DNA of 64,000 nt. It comes from Xenoacremonium recifei (Eukaryota; Ascomycota; Sordariomycetes; Hypocreales; Nectriaceae). The stretch lies in assembly GCA_012184525.1 (NCBI GenBank), contig WOFQ01000019.1:248001-312000 (forward strand), given 5' to 3'. The notes below the pieces were generated by a model. It was not told the origin of the DNA, ran no database searches, and was given only the letters and a program-made list of their open reading frames with translations. Numbering within the stretch: the stretch's first letter is position 1; each line of letters begins with the position of its first letter. The translations under genes and the position numbers were made by a program. This document shows, one piece after another, positions 47,849 to 56,557 of the stretch.

Positions 47849-48679
47849 ATGTCTGGCTCGCCCATCAACAACCAGGACCCTGAAGTCCACAGCCCGGCCA
47901 CTCCGTTCTCCGTCCGGAACAGCCATCTGGCGCCTGTCCATCCTGGCATCTTCGTCTCGTCCAAGAAACCCCCGGAGAACCCGGACAGCAGCAGCAGCAA
48001 AGAACCGGCGCGGCACCGCTTCCTCTCAGCCACTGAATGGACCATCTTTGCCCGCGGCGTCGGGGGCTTGATAGGCGATGCTGAGCACCTACACCAGGTT
48101 GCGGTTCATCCCACGAACTGGTGGTATCCGCCAACCGGCCTCCCTCGCGGCCTTTATCGGGACGTCGTCTACCTGCGCACCAAGTCGTTCTACTTCTTCC
48201 ACATCACCAGCCTCATCAGATAGAACCTGATGATCCTGCAGATTCTGCTCGGTGCCTGCCTCACCGCACTTGGTTCCTTTAGCCTGCCTGACGGCACAGC
48301 CATCACCGTACTCGGCGCCATCAACACCGTCGTCGCCGGGCTTCTCGCCCTGATTCACAACAGCGGCCTGCCTAACAGGTACCGGTACGACATGGCCGAG
48401 TTTGACGAAGTCGAAGATTACATTCGCGAGATCCTTGACACCAGCATCGTGCCCGCCGACATGGCCCTCGATCAGGTGCTGGCTCAATGCTTCGACCTCT
48501 ACCATAATGCCAAAGCCACCGTCGCTGCGAACATGCCTGTCACCTACACCTCGAGTCAAGCACTCCGGACTGGGCGATACATTGTTCCCATGATGGGATC
48601 CACGGGTGTTTCGACACCGAAAGCAGCGAAGCGGAGAGACATTGTCGATATGGACTCGCCTATTGAAGCCAGGGATTGA
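47849..48679 (+). pseudogene. fungal SLATT-domain (2TM effector-type) protein, interrupted by an in-frame TAG
   Basis: One reading frame of 277 codons, broken at codon 125 by TAG (48221-48223). Before the stop: a disordered N-terminus (MSGSPINNQDPEVHSP), then WTIFARGVGG and WWYPPTGLPRGLYRDVVYLR, leading into YFFHITSLIR. After it, still in frame, come two hydrophobic helices (LMILQILLGACLTALGSF and AITVLGAINTVVAGLLALIH), then LPNRYRYDMAEFDEVEDYIRE and a helical C-terminus. This arrangement matches the fungal SLATT family, whose bacterial relatives are two-helix membrane effectors of nucleotide-signalling defence systems. No shift of frame occurs and no splice sites flank the stop. TAG is one base from TGG (Trp), which would fit the helix start. 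Possible explanations are a recent nonsense allele, a sequencing error or readthrough. I call it a pseudogene with moderate confidence; the domain assignment is firmer. Confidence 0.65.
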
Positions 48680-49449
48680 GCATTGGGAAGTCAGACCGGA
48701 GCTAGTATAAGTAGACGCCAGTCATGAGTTGTTTTCATGGTCATGACAATGTGTTATATCGCTCAAGGAAATAGAGTGTTTGAGTGAGGGGCTAGCAAAG
48801 ATACCGCCCGCAAAGAAGGCAGCTGACATGGTTATCATTTCTTATGGACATTGCCAGGGACGCGCGTTGACGAGGTTGGTCTGTCAGATAGTATGAGATA
48901 AACCCACACATATGCGCTGACGGGAAAATACAACCAACTCCGTCAAGACCAAAGGTCCAATGATCGCCCGCCGCAGGACTCAGCTAGGCAATCCAAGTAG
49001 ACGCGCTGTGCATGGGGTAAATTGGCCGTCATCCACTGCGACAAGGATGTGCGGTTTCATGACCTCGCGTGGAGGAGTGATCGGCCCACTGCGCACGACG
49101 GATATATTGCACCAGGGGTCTTCTATTGAACGGGGATCTTCCACCACTGGCGCTGCAAGCGAGAACAGTCAGTCTTAAATGTGACGTCCGGTCGCAGACG
49201 GGGCTTGGCGAGAGTCTCATCTCATCTCATTCCTCGTTGCTGACAGGAACAGGAACAGGCTTCTTGCCGTGGTTTCTTTTTGGTTTGTCGTCTTCCATCA
49301 TGACTTCATGATTGCCGCTCCTTAACCCCCCGACAATTCACTTCGAGATATCCTTCAGACACACATCCTTTCGACCTCGCTCAATTTAGGTCTGCGTCTC
49401 GGTTGATCCGACGCAGCCTGTCCGTTCCTTACCAATTTCTCCATTCACA
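48680..49449. other. intergenic region between the SLATT gene and the GT31-like gene
   Basis: About 770 bp with no supported gene. It contains the SLATT 3' end and the promoter of the downstream glycosyltransferase. A short CATCT-rich run occurs near 49217-49231 and the last 130 bp are pyrimidine-rich, as expected for a leader. Confidence 0.5.
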
Positions 49450-51042
49450 ATGTTCGCCGCTCACGGGCCGCCGTCGATGCGGACAAAGGTCGCGCATGTG
49501 CTTATCATGGCGGCGGTGTTGGTGTTCTTCATCCACACGCGGCGCATGTCGGTGACGGATACTGATGCCGCCTGGGGGGTGTCGTTTGATGCGGAGGGCG
49601 ATGATGCTGTGCAGGAGGAGCAGTATTTGGCGAGACTGGTGCGTGAGTATGGGCTGACGAACCAGACGGAATGGTCTGCGTGGCGGGTGCATAGCACGGA
49701 GGTGGCTGAGGAATGGCCTTCGATGACGGAGCTGCAGACCAAGTTTCTCTCCAACACGCCCAAGGTCGTCGATGTGCAGAACCCAGACCGCCGACAGCTT
49801 CGGGCTCAGCGACGGCTCGAGGTTCCTGTGCCTGGAAGCCCCCTCCCGGAGCAGATTGACGCCTCAGACTTTCTCTTTGGTATCTCATCGACGTACGAAC
49901 GGGTGGTGGAGGACGACCATGCCCTCATCAAGGCCTGGGCACGATGGCTGACAGGCGGGAATCGGTACGGCAATGGAGCAACCTTCGTGCTGGTACTCGA
50001 GTTGGCGACAGACGCGCAGATCGACGAGCTGGACGCCCGCATGGCCAAGTTCGGCATCGACGCCTACGTGACCACGACTCTCTCGCCCATGTCAGACGCC
50101 CGGCGGTACTTCGAGATGATCCGCGTCATGAAGCTGTTCAGCACCGCCCTCGCCCAGAACGGCCAGCACAAGAAGTGGTTCGGGCTGCTCGACGAGAAGA
50201 TCTTCCTGCCCAACCTATCGTACCTGCAGGACCGGCTGTTCTCATATAACTCGGAGAGCGAGCTGTACCTCGGTCTGCCCAGTGAGAAGACGGATTGGGC
50301 CATTGGCGGCGGATTCGCGACAACGTACGGCGGCGGTGCTATCTTCCTGACTAGGCGGGCTGTTTCGCGCATCCCCGGACTGCCGTGCTTCGACAAGGAC
50401 GACGATGATGCTTCAATGCGAGCGAAGCGCTGGGACACCCTACTGCAGGATTGTCTGATGAGTCACACTGAATTGACCATGCGCGTATTGCCCAGCTTCT
50501 ACTCGCCGACCATCGAGGACGCAGCGCCTGTGGGTGCGGATAGCTATGAGAGTGGCATCCAGCCCCTGACGCTGCACCACTACGAGGAGCGCCACGACCT
50601 CAACCCGAGTGTAGCGCACCTCGTAGCTGATGTCTGCGGCGAGGCATGTTTCTTACAGCGGTACCGATTCCGGGATGATTGGGTGTTGGTCAATGGCTAC
50701 TCTATCACTGAGTACCCTGACGGACTGACTCTCGGCGAAGGGGGAGTGTCCAGCCGGGCCTCTTCGGATCCGGATAGCGGGCTTACACTACTCGGCCGCG
50801 TTGAGGTAGACGAGGACGGTGCGCCGCGCACGACATTGAACTGGACCGGCCGACGAAACGTGTGGCGGTTGCTCGACTCGGTCACGAGCAGAGATGGCGC
50901 TGTGTGGCAGGCATACGTCCGGCGCGGCATCGTCGACGACACACCATCTTTTAAGCGCAGCACAGCCGAGGCCATGGACTCAGTCATTGTGCTGGTGTGG
51001 GAGACGGCTGTGGCGTCAGGTTTGAAGCATCACCCCAAGTAA
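49450..51042 (+). CDS. glycosyltransferase family 31-like (fringe-related) type II membrane protein
   Basis: Intronless, 530 aa. A single hydrophobic segment near the N-terminus (VAHVLIMAAVLVFFIHT, about residues 14-30) preceded by a short basic stretch is a signal anchor, placing the rest in the Golgi lumen. The luminal part follows the fungal GT31/fringe-like plan: FLFGISSTYERV, a region where the metal-binding motif is expected (WFGLLDEKIFLPNLSYLQDRL), then YLGLPSEKTDWAIGGGFATTYGGGAIFLTRRAV, and a Cys/His-containing end (LHHYEERHDLNP, CGEACFLQRYRF). Related proteins transfer galactose or N-acetylglucosamine-type sugars; the actual activity is unknown. The canonical DxD triad appears as L-D-E-K, so metal binding may be altered. 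It is convergent with the GNAT gene 80 bp downstream. Confidence 0.78.
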   Translation: MFAAHGPPSMRTKVAHVLIMAAVLVFFIHTRRMSVTDTDAAWGVSFDAEGDDAVQEEQYLARLVREYGLTNQTEWSAWRVHSTEVAEEWPSMTELQTKFLSNTPKVVDVQNPDRRQLRAQRRLEVPVPGSPLPEQIDASDFLFGISSTYERVVEDDHALIKAWARWLTGGNRYGNGATFVLVLELATDAQIDELDARMAKFGIDAYVTTTLSPMSDARRYFEMIRVMKLFSTALAQNGQHKKWFGLLDEKIFLPNLSYLQDRLFSYNSESELYLGLPSEKTDWAIGGGFATTYGGGAIFLTRRAVSRIPGLPCFDKDDDDASMRAKRWDTLLQDCLMSHTELTMRVLPSFYSPTIEDAAPVGADSYESGIQPLTLHHYEERHDLNPSVAHLVADVCGEACFLQRYRFRDDWVLVNGYSITEYPDGLTLGEGGVSSRASSDPDSGLTLLGRVEVDEDGAPRTTLNWTGRRNVWRLLDSVTSRDGAVWQAYVRRGIVDDTPSFKRSTAEAMDSVIVLVWETAVASGLKHHPK

Positions 51043-51122
51043 GGGGCTTTCTCAAGAACATTGTTTTAGCGAGGTTCAGTTCAGCGATGAATGCATGTAT
51101 TAGGGTTTCTGTCTACCAAAAT

Positions 51123-51749
51123 TTACCACGGCGTTTCGAACCACCCAAAATTGATCTCCAGCTCGGTGTCCAAGCCCCAGCGGTCGGCGTAGATGTTCCA
51201 GTGTGTCTCGCGAGGAGCGTCCTTTTTTACAGGCTGTACGGTGGCTTCATCCGGCCAGTCCATTTTGCTCCGCACGAGGTCGACGACTCTTTCGCAGGTG
51301 GTATGTGTGACGACATTCACGACGGAGCACCCTAGTCCGCTGCGTTCGCAGGGTGTCAAAGCCCAGTCTGTGAGAATGCGAAGGGTTTGAGATCCGAATC
51401 CCTGGCGGCGGTAACCTTCGAAGATGACTACGCGCGGGCGAGCCACGAGAAGCGCATCCGGGGTGTATGTGGCATTGTCAGCCACAGCGGTCGGTAGCAT
51501 ATATGCAGCCACGTGGGCAAAGCCGACGAGTGATGTAGAGGAGTAAATTGCAAAGTAGGCTTCGTAAGGAGCGTCGGATGGCGGGTTTGGCCCTGGAAAC
51601 GTCGGGACCATGGAAGCGATAAACATGGTATCAGTGACATGATTAAGAACGGCGTGGGAGGATGAGGATGTGAGAAATGTCGGAGTCAGAATAAAAGGAA
51701 AGCTGGGCATCTGGGGATTTTCCCATGGGGCTATTGGGCATGGCATCAT
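51123..51749 (-). CDS. GNAT-family N-acetyltransferase
   Basis: Intronless, 208 aa, probably cytosolic. The acetyl-CoA pyrophosphate-binding motif of the GNAT fold is clear: VVIFEGYRRQGFGSQTLRILTDWAL, with the R/Q-x-x-G-x-G core followed by an amphipathic helix. The preceding strand pair (AYFAIYSSTSLVGFAHVAAYML) and the following SGLGCSVVNVVTH strand with a late DWPDEATVQPVKKD segment complete the fold. Such enzymes transfer acetyl groups to amines, antibiotics or protein N-termini; the substrate cannot be deduced. Two further in-frame Mets (codons 2 and 14) could be starts. Upstream lies a degenerate tandem repeat region. Confidence 0.82.
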   Translation of the reverse strand: MMPCPIAPWENPQMPSFPFILTPTFLTSSSSHAVLNHVTDTMFIASMVPTFPGPNPPSDAPYEAYFAIYSSTSLVGFAHVAAYMLPTAVADNATYTPDALLVARPRVVIFEGYRRQGFGSQTLRILTDWALTPCERSGLGCSVVNVVTHTTCERVVDLVRSKMDWPDEATVQPVKKDAPRETHWNIYADRWGLDTELEINFGWFETPW

Positions 51750-51869
51750 TGCTCAGGCAAGAAGTCGTGATGGCTACTCTAGGCCGCTTTCTGATGACTC
51801 TTACCCCTCTCTGAAAGCTTAGAAATGGGACTACCGCAAGGGTTTTATGTATCATGGTAGATATCTATG

Positions 51870-52225
51870 CTAGAAATCATTGGTGGAAGGCACTGATTGA
51901 GAGCATTGGTGAAAGTCCTTGATTCAAGTTATTGGTTGAAGGTCTTGATTGAAGTCATTGGTTAGGGGCGTTGGCCGGGTTGTTGGTTGGATGATCTAGT
52001 TCAACTCGCTTCAGCGGCTATTGGTTCGACTGTCAATCAATGCTGGGTTACATTTGTTGGTCCAAGTCAGTTCGACGTCCATTGGTCGAACTGTTGATCG
52101 AGGTCATTGGCTGGAGTTGTTAGTCGAAGTTATTGGCTCAAGACGTTACAGTCGTTGGTCGAAGCTATCGGCTAAAGTCAATACTTCAAGTCATTGGCTG
52201 AGATTATTAAGGTAAATTATTTATT
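51870..52225. repeat. degenerate short tandem repeat (about 15-nt unit, ATTGGTYGAAGT-like)
   Basis: Roughly 350 bp built of many diverged copies of a 14-16 nt unit whose core is ATTGGTTGAAG / GTTGGTCGAAG, seen for example around 51897, 51928, 51957, 52020, 52079, 52107, 52153 and 52187. Spacing is fairly regular but copies carry point changes and small length differences, so this is an old minisatellite. It lies between two divergently oriented acetyltransferase-like genes and does not code for protein. Confidence 0.65.
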
Positions 52226-52952
52226 AAAATCGTTACTCTAGACTCTTTAGAGTAAATTCAAGTGTGATAATAGCAATAGGGGTTCTGGGAATACATAAAG
52301 TCACGAGATGATTTTTTCCACGCATCAATTCAGGAAACACGGTAATACCAACCGCGCATCACAACGGTTAACCCGCTGATTCTATCAGAATATAGACAGA
52401 ATAGAATAATACTAAACCATTGAATAACTCATTTTTATGATTGGATCTGCCACAATCGAAATTTTTGAGAATATTCCGAGGTCTAGGGTAGGGAAAACTG
52501 ATCCCAATAAGTGTATATCTACCTAGGTACCCTAATAGATATGCTATTCTTCGTGTGCGGAATTCAGATTATTGACCCTGAACGGAATTTTCTGAGTAAT
52601 AGATGAGGTACACGATACGTTGAAGCTATTGGATTCACTTCTACTGTGGCTGTCTCTCGTATTTTCCAACAGGGTGTCACTCAGCGCCTTTGGCATAGGT
52701 GGCCTCGGATTGCATCGAAACTTCCCCAAAGATGTGTCAACAAGGTCTGTATCAATCATGGAGAAGGCACCATTGTGTCATAGCGAAATGGTGAATTACT
52801 CTTCTATAAGAGATGGTAGTCTCCCCATTCTTCCCAGTGCCCACACAATAATCCATCGTTCTTTTGGAAGCTTCATCATCTCAACTCACCATATTATTTC
52901 GCCCGCTCATCTCTGCTCAACACAAGTCGCTACCACCATCCTCGACTTCACG
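52226..52952. other. AT-rich intergenic region before the second GNAT-like gene
   Basis: About 730 bp, distinctly AT-rich at 52200-52620. An open frame continuous with the downstream gene begins at 52620, but its first ATG-led peptide (52758) shows no conserved features, so this part is treated as leader. CAC/CAT-rich and CT-rich sequence just before 52953 looks like a fungal 5' UTR. Confidence 0.45.
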
Positions 52953-53633
52953 ATGACAGAAATAAACTACTGGGACACTCGCCTCGTCCTCGATACCCCC
53001 CAAGGATGTTTTTACTACATCCGCCCTTTCACCAGGGAGGACAAAGGTGACCTCTTGATCTATTCCTTTCCACTCATCCCTATAACACCCCAGCAAGCCG
53101 AAGATTTTATATCCCTAAACCAGGAGAGTGCATCAAAACCCATTCTCTTCAGCCCAGACAATAGAACCCGCCTGGATGAGCCTCGGTGCATGCAGTGGGG
53201 AGTGTTCTGGAGGTTGGGCAATTCACCAGAGCGCCTCATCGGAGAGGTCAAGTTCGAGCACATACCGGAACCTGAGCTGGAGAGCCCACGTTCGGAATTC
53301 CACTTAACCAACCGCCCACTCGCCGCAGGCAGGTTAAGCATGTTCATCAAATCTGAGCACCGACGCTTTTTTCCGATGAAGGATGCCTATAGCAAACTGG
53401 CCCAATGGATGTTCACGCCACCGAGGTTCCATCTACGACGAGGCTTCGGGATTCGAACGCTTGTCATCTGGATTCCTAGTGACGAAGAGCAGATGATCAA
53501 GGACTGCTTGACGGGGCTTGGGATATCGGATGAAGATACGCATCTCCTGGGTCCGGCCATATTCGGGGGCAAGCCGATGTATGAGATACGCCTGACGTAC
53601 GAACAATGGGTGGACAACAACACACTCTTTTAG
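52953..53633 (+). CDS. GNAT-like acetyltransferase-fold protein
   Basis: 226 aa from ATG 52953 (MTEINYWDTRLVL). The layout resembles acetyltransferases of the RimJ/RimL type: an early RPFTREDKGDL segment, a strand with QWGVFWRLGNSPERLIGEVKFEH, AGRLSMFIKSEHRR, a late HLRRGFGIRTLVIWIPS that could be a variant CoA-binding loop and helix, and a closing IFGGKPMYEIRLTYEQW strand in the position of the usual final strand. Motifs are weaker than in the neighbour at 51123, so the enzyme class is inferred. The same frame stays open 111 codons upstream to 52620, with another Met at 52758 (MEKAPLCHSEMVNYSS); the shorter start is chosen because it begins the recognisable fold. Confidence 0.6.
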   Translation: MTEINYWDTRLVLDTPQGCFYYIRPFTREDKGDLLIYSFPLIPITPQQAEDFISLNQESASKPILFSPDNRTRLDEPRCMQWGVFWRLGNSPERLIGEVKFEHIPEPELESPRSEFHLTNRPLAAGRLSMFIKSEHRRFFPMKDAYSKLAQWMFTPPRFHLRRGFGIRTLVIWIPSDEEQMIKDCLTGLGISDEDTHLLGPAIFGGKPMYEIRLTYEQWVDNNTLF

Positions 53634-54029
53634 ACACGATCGAGATGTACCGGTGGTGCATACGCGACGAGCCGAAGACCAAGCGGAATGACATGACGGC
53701 GGTCGATTTGGATATCCTGAGGCATGGTGCATTGGCAAGGTCAGCCGGAGGGATCTGGGGGATGAGTAGGTATGGGTTCTGGGGGATGAGAAGGCGTGGG
53801 TTCTCAGGGTTATCTGGTAGAAGGACTTATGAGGGAGCTCCTGGAGGTGGGAGGCACAGCTCATGAGCGTGATTATGTGCATTTGCCGAATATAGAAGCG
53901 TTTGGATGCCATTCTATACCAAGGTGCAGTGACACTTCATACATTGGTGGTCAGTTGTGCCAAAAAGAGTACCGTAACACCCAATTCAAATATATTCGCC
54001 CGCAGATTCAGACTCACTTAGACGAAAGG

Positions 54030-56029
54030 TTAGAGGTTCTTATTCGTCTTAATCAGATCCCACAACCTATCCTCAATCACTTGATGTCTTGACTGCTGAT
54101 TTCTCAATTCAGCTTCAAAATATTCCCTTTGATCCTTTAGCTCGGCTTCGTGGATTTTCTTGAGGCGGTTTATCTCCATCTCCTTTTCATTCTGAAGTTC
54201 GCGAAGCTGTAGCTCGAACCTGGCACGTTCCGTTCTCAGCTCCTCTCGCAGTTTGCGAGCTGTCCGTGAGAGTTCCACGTCATCATCGCGCGGCTGATCT
54301 TCCGCAGGAGACGGCTCTCGTCTCCGTTTGCTGGTATTTGCAGGTGATCTGCCTCCTTCGCCAGGCGAATCTGCTCCAGATATCTCGGGGGCAGGTCTTT
54401 TTTGACCATGAACCTCCCGAACATGCTTGAGGAGATTGTCTCGCCGAGAGAAGGGCTTTCCAGCTCTCCGACACGGCGTGTCGAAGCAGACGAAAGATCG
54501 TTCTTGATTGTGTACTGTGGCTTCGTGTCGTTCGACATCCTTCTTCGAACCGAATTTTCGTTCACATTTGCCGCAAGAGAAGGGTCGTTCATGACGGGTT
54601 ATATGTCTCCTTTTTAGCGTTAGACTTTGTAAGCGGTAGAAAGTGATAAGCCCATACTTAAGTGCTCGACTAGTGCTGAATGTCTCGTTACAACTCGCAG
54701 AAGGGCAACTTAATAACGAGTTCCCTTGCGTGATGCTGTTCCCACTGGCGGAGACTGGGAAAGGCAAGTGCCCAAAATCAAGCTGATCCTGACTGCTTTC
54801 AGGCATCGAGGAAAGATTGAAGCTGGTAGGTCCGGATCTACCGCTGGAAGTGGCGTGTGTAGATTCCATTGAATTATGGGATCTTGTTGGAACAACAATC
54901 CTTGGATCTAAAGATGTTGAGGCAACTATGGTGGACCCAGTAGTCCTAGCCTGTTCATCCAGAAAGCTGTAAAAGCGGCTATTGATTTGGTTCGGCGTGA
55001 GTGAGTTTAACCCAAACTCGTCTCGGGAGAACTCGTCAATCCTTTTATCTGACGAGAAGACTTGGGCGTCCAAACCTCCTGTTGTAACTTCGTTGCTGAC
55101 CGGAGCATCAGCTATGGAGAAACCCGTATCGTGAAACGAGTTGAGTGATAAGTCTGCGAACAATTAGAGAAGGACGGTAATAACTTCGCATGACAATGAA
55201 TATACCCGGATCATCAAAAATGTGATTAACATTCGAAATGCTTGCATCATCATTAGATGAGATGTAACAAGCTGCACCAGATATTCCTCCAAGTTCTCTC
55301 CCCAAATCTCCATTGTTACTGATTCCTAAATAGCCATAATTTAATTCTGAAAAAACATTAGTTCACACTGCTTCGCAGCAGGCTATGTTTTAAGTTACCT
55401 TGCGATGTATCTTCCGGCTTCGTGGGATCACTAGGCCACGGGGGATAGAACATCCAGCAAACGCCCCAGAGGACAACCAATGAAGGCCAGATAGTCCATG
55501 GCATTGTTGTACATGAGTGCCGAACACCGTCAGGATACTCCGAAAAGAAAGAGAAGAAGACTGTGAGACACAGAAGTCGCTGCCACGACAATATCCTCCG
55601 GTATAAACATTGCAGGTACTCCTCCTCGGCGTTTCTTATCTCGTCGAGAGCGTCACTTTTCTTGTCGAGAGCGTCAAATAATATGTCGAGAATTTCGAGA
55701 AGGCGAGCGTCACCTTTCTCTTCGAGTGCGTTCTTCATCTCGTCGAGAACGTTCTTTATCTGTGCGTTCCATATCAGCACTTTCTGGCTATTGGAGAGGG
55801 AGAGGCTCGCAATAGAGGCATCGTGTTCTTGTATCCATCCTGTCGTTGACATCATGGAATGAAGAAGGCCGGAGTAAGAAATTAAAAGAAATGGCAATAG
55901 AAGAATGCCAGCGGGCTTCAACAAATCATAACTCTTGCCGTCTGGAAATACAAGGTCGCCTTTTGACGAGGTTCGTAGGGGCCTAAAGCGACCTTTAGAC
56001 CGGCCCTTGAAATAGATTGAGTTAGCCAT
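54030..56029 (-). CDS. predicted membrane-anchored C2H2 zinc-finger protein with C-terminal coiled coil
   Basis: Four exons (56029-55399, 55346-55206, 55153-54658, 54609-54030; introns of 52, 52 and 48 nt) give one 615-aa protein. N-terminal part: a basic start (MANSIYFKGRSKGRFRPLR), hydrophobic segment about 38-58 (PAGILLLPFLLISYSGLL), a charged helical region about 85-145, then hydrophobic stretches at about 151-162 and 178-196 (WPSLVVLWGVCWMFYPPWP). After a Ser-rich linker come three C2H2 fingers: about 407-429 (C-x4-C-x12-H-x3-H), 435-456 and 464-490. Basic patches (TSKRRREPS) and a coiled coil (about 530-605) follow. The exon chain is supported by phase agreement at every junction, CTAAT/CTAAC branch points, and the absence of any in-frame ATG near the start of the zinc-finger frame. 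Finger 1 exists only after intron 3 is removed. If real, this is a candidate membrane-tethered transcription factor. The alternative is two genes mis-joined. Confidence 0.72.
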
Positions 56030-56557
56030 ACTGAACTTGATAGCAAGTTGAGACTACGCAGAGGGGACAAGAAGTATATAGTTGCCATAGAGGAGGAAGA
56101 CGCTGAGGCGGGCCGCGAGGCAGACATGGAGGACCACTGAGGCGGACCACTGAGGCGGGACATTGAGGCGAACGCGGGGATTCGCTGTGGTTAAACAGCT
56201 GGCTCCGTTTCTGTTTCTGACACCTGAGGCACCTCAGGGTGTTGCCTCGATACGTATCTCATCGCTACTGGTGCATCCCACAGAGCCATACGGAGCATTC
56301 CGTCCAAGTCAGAGGCTTACTCCATGATTCCCAAAGGTAAGTAAGGCGCCCCGGAGTGGCGCCGCCCAATTTGTCTTCCACCATACGGGGCTAGTTCAAG
56401 GAGATATCATTTTTGTTAAGTGAAGGCGTAAAAGGTACGTGGGCAAGGTAAGGTAGGCTCTCAAGTCAAAACGACACACAAAAGGACACCTTGAGATCGT
56501 GAAAGAGCCAGATGGTGGCTGATGATATTTCGTATACTGCGTCATTCATATCGCTTT
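56030..56557. other. promoter region of the membrane zinc-finger gene and 3' end of the SPO7-like gene
   Basis: About 530 bp between two genes on the minus strand. A short repeated element GAGGCGGRCCACTGAGGCGG-like occurs near 56105-56175 (three diverged copies of a GAGGCG-containing unit). No coding frame is supported. Confidence 0.45.

Noticed and set aside
48200..48240. Hidden intron that would remove the TAG in the SLATT gene
   Set aside because: No GT donor and AG acceptor pair around 48221 removes the stop while keeping the frame and the helix; the reading frame is otherwise continuous.
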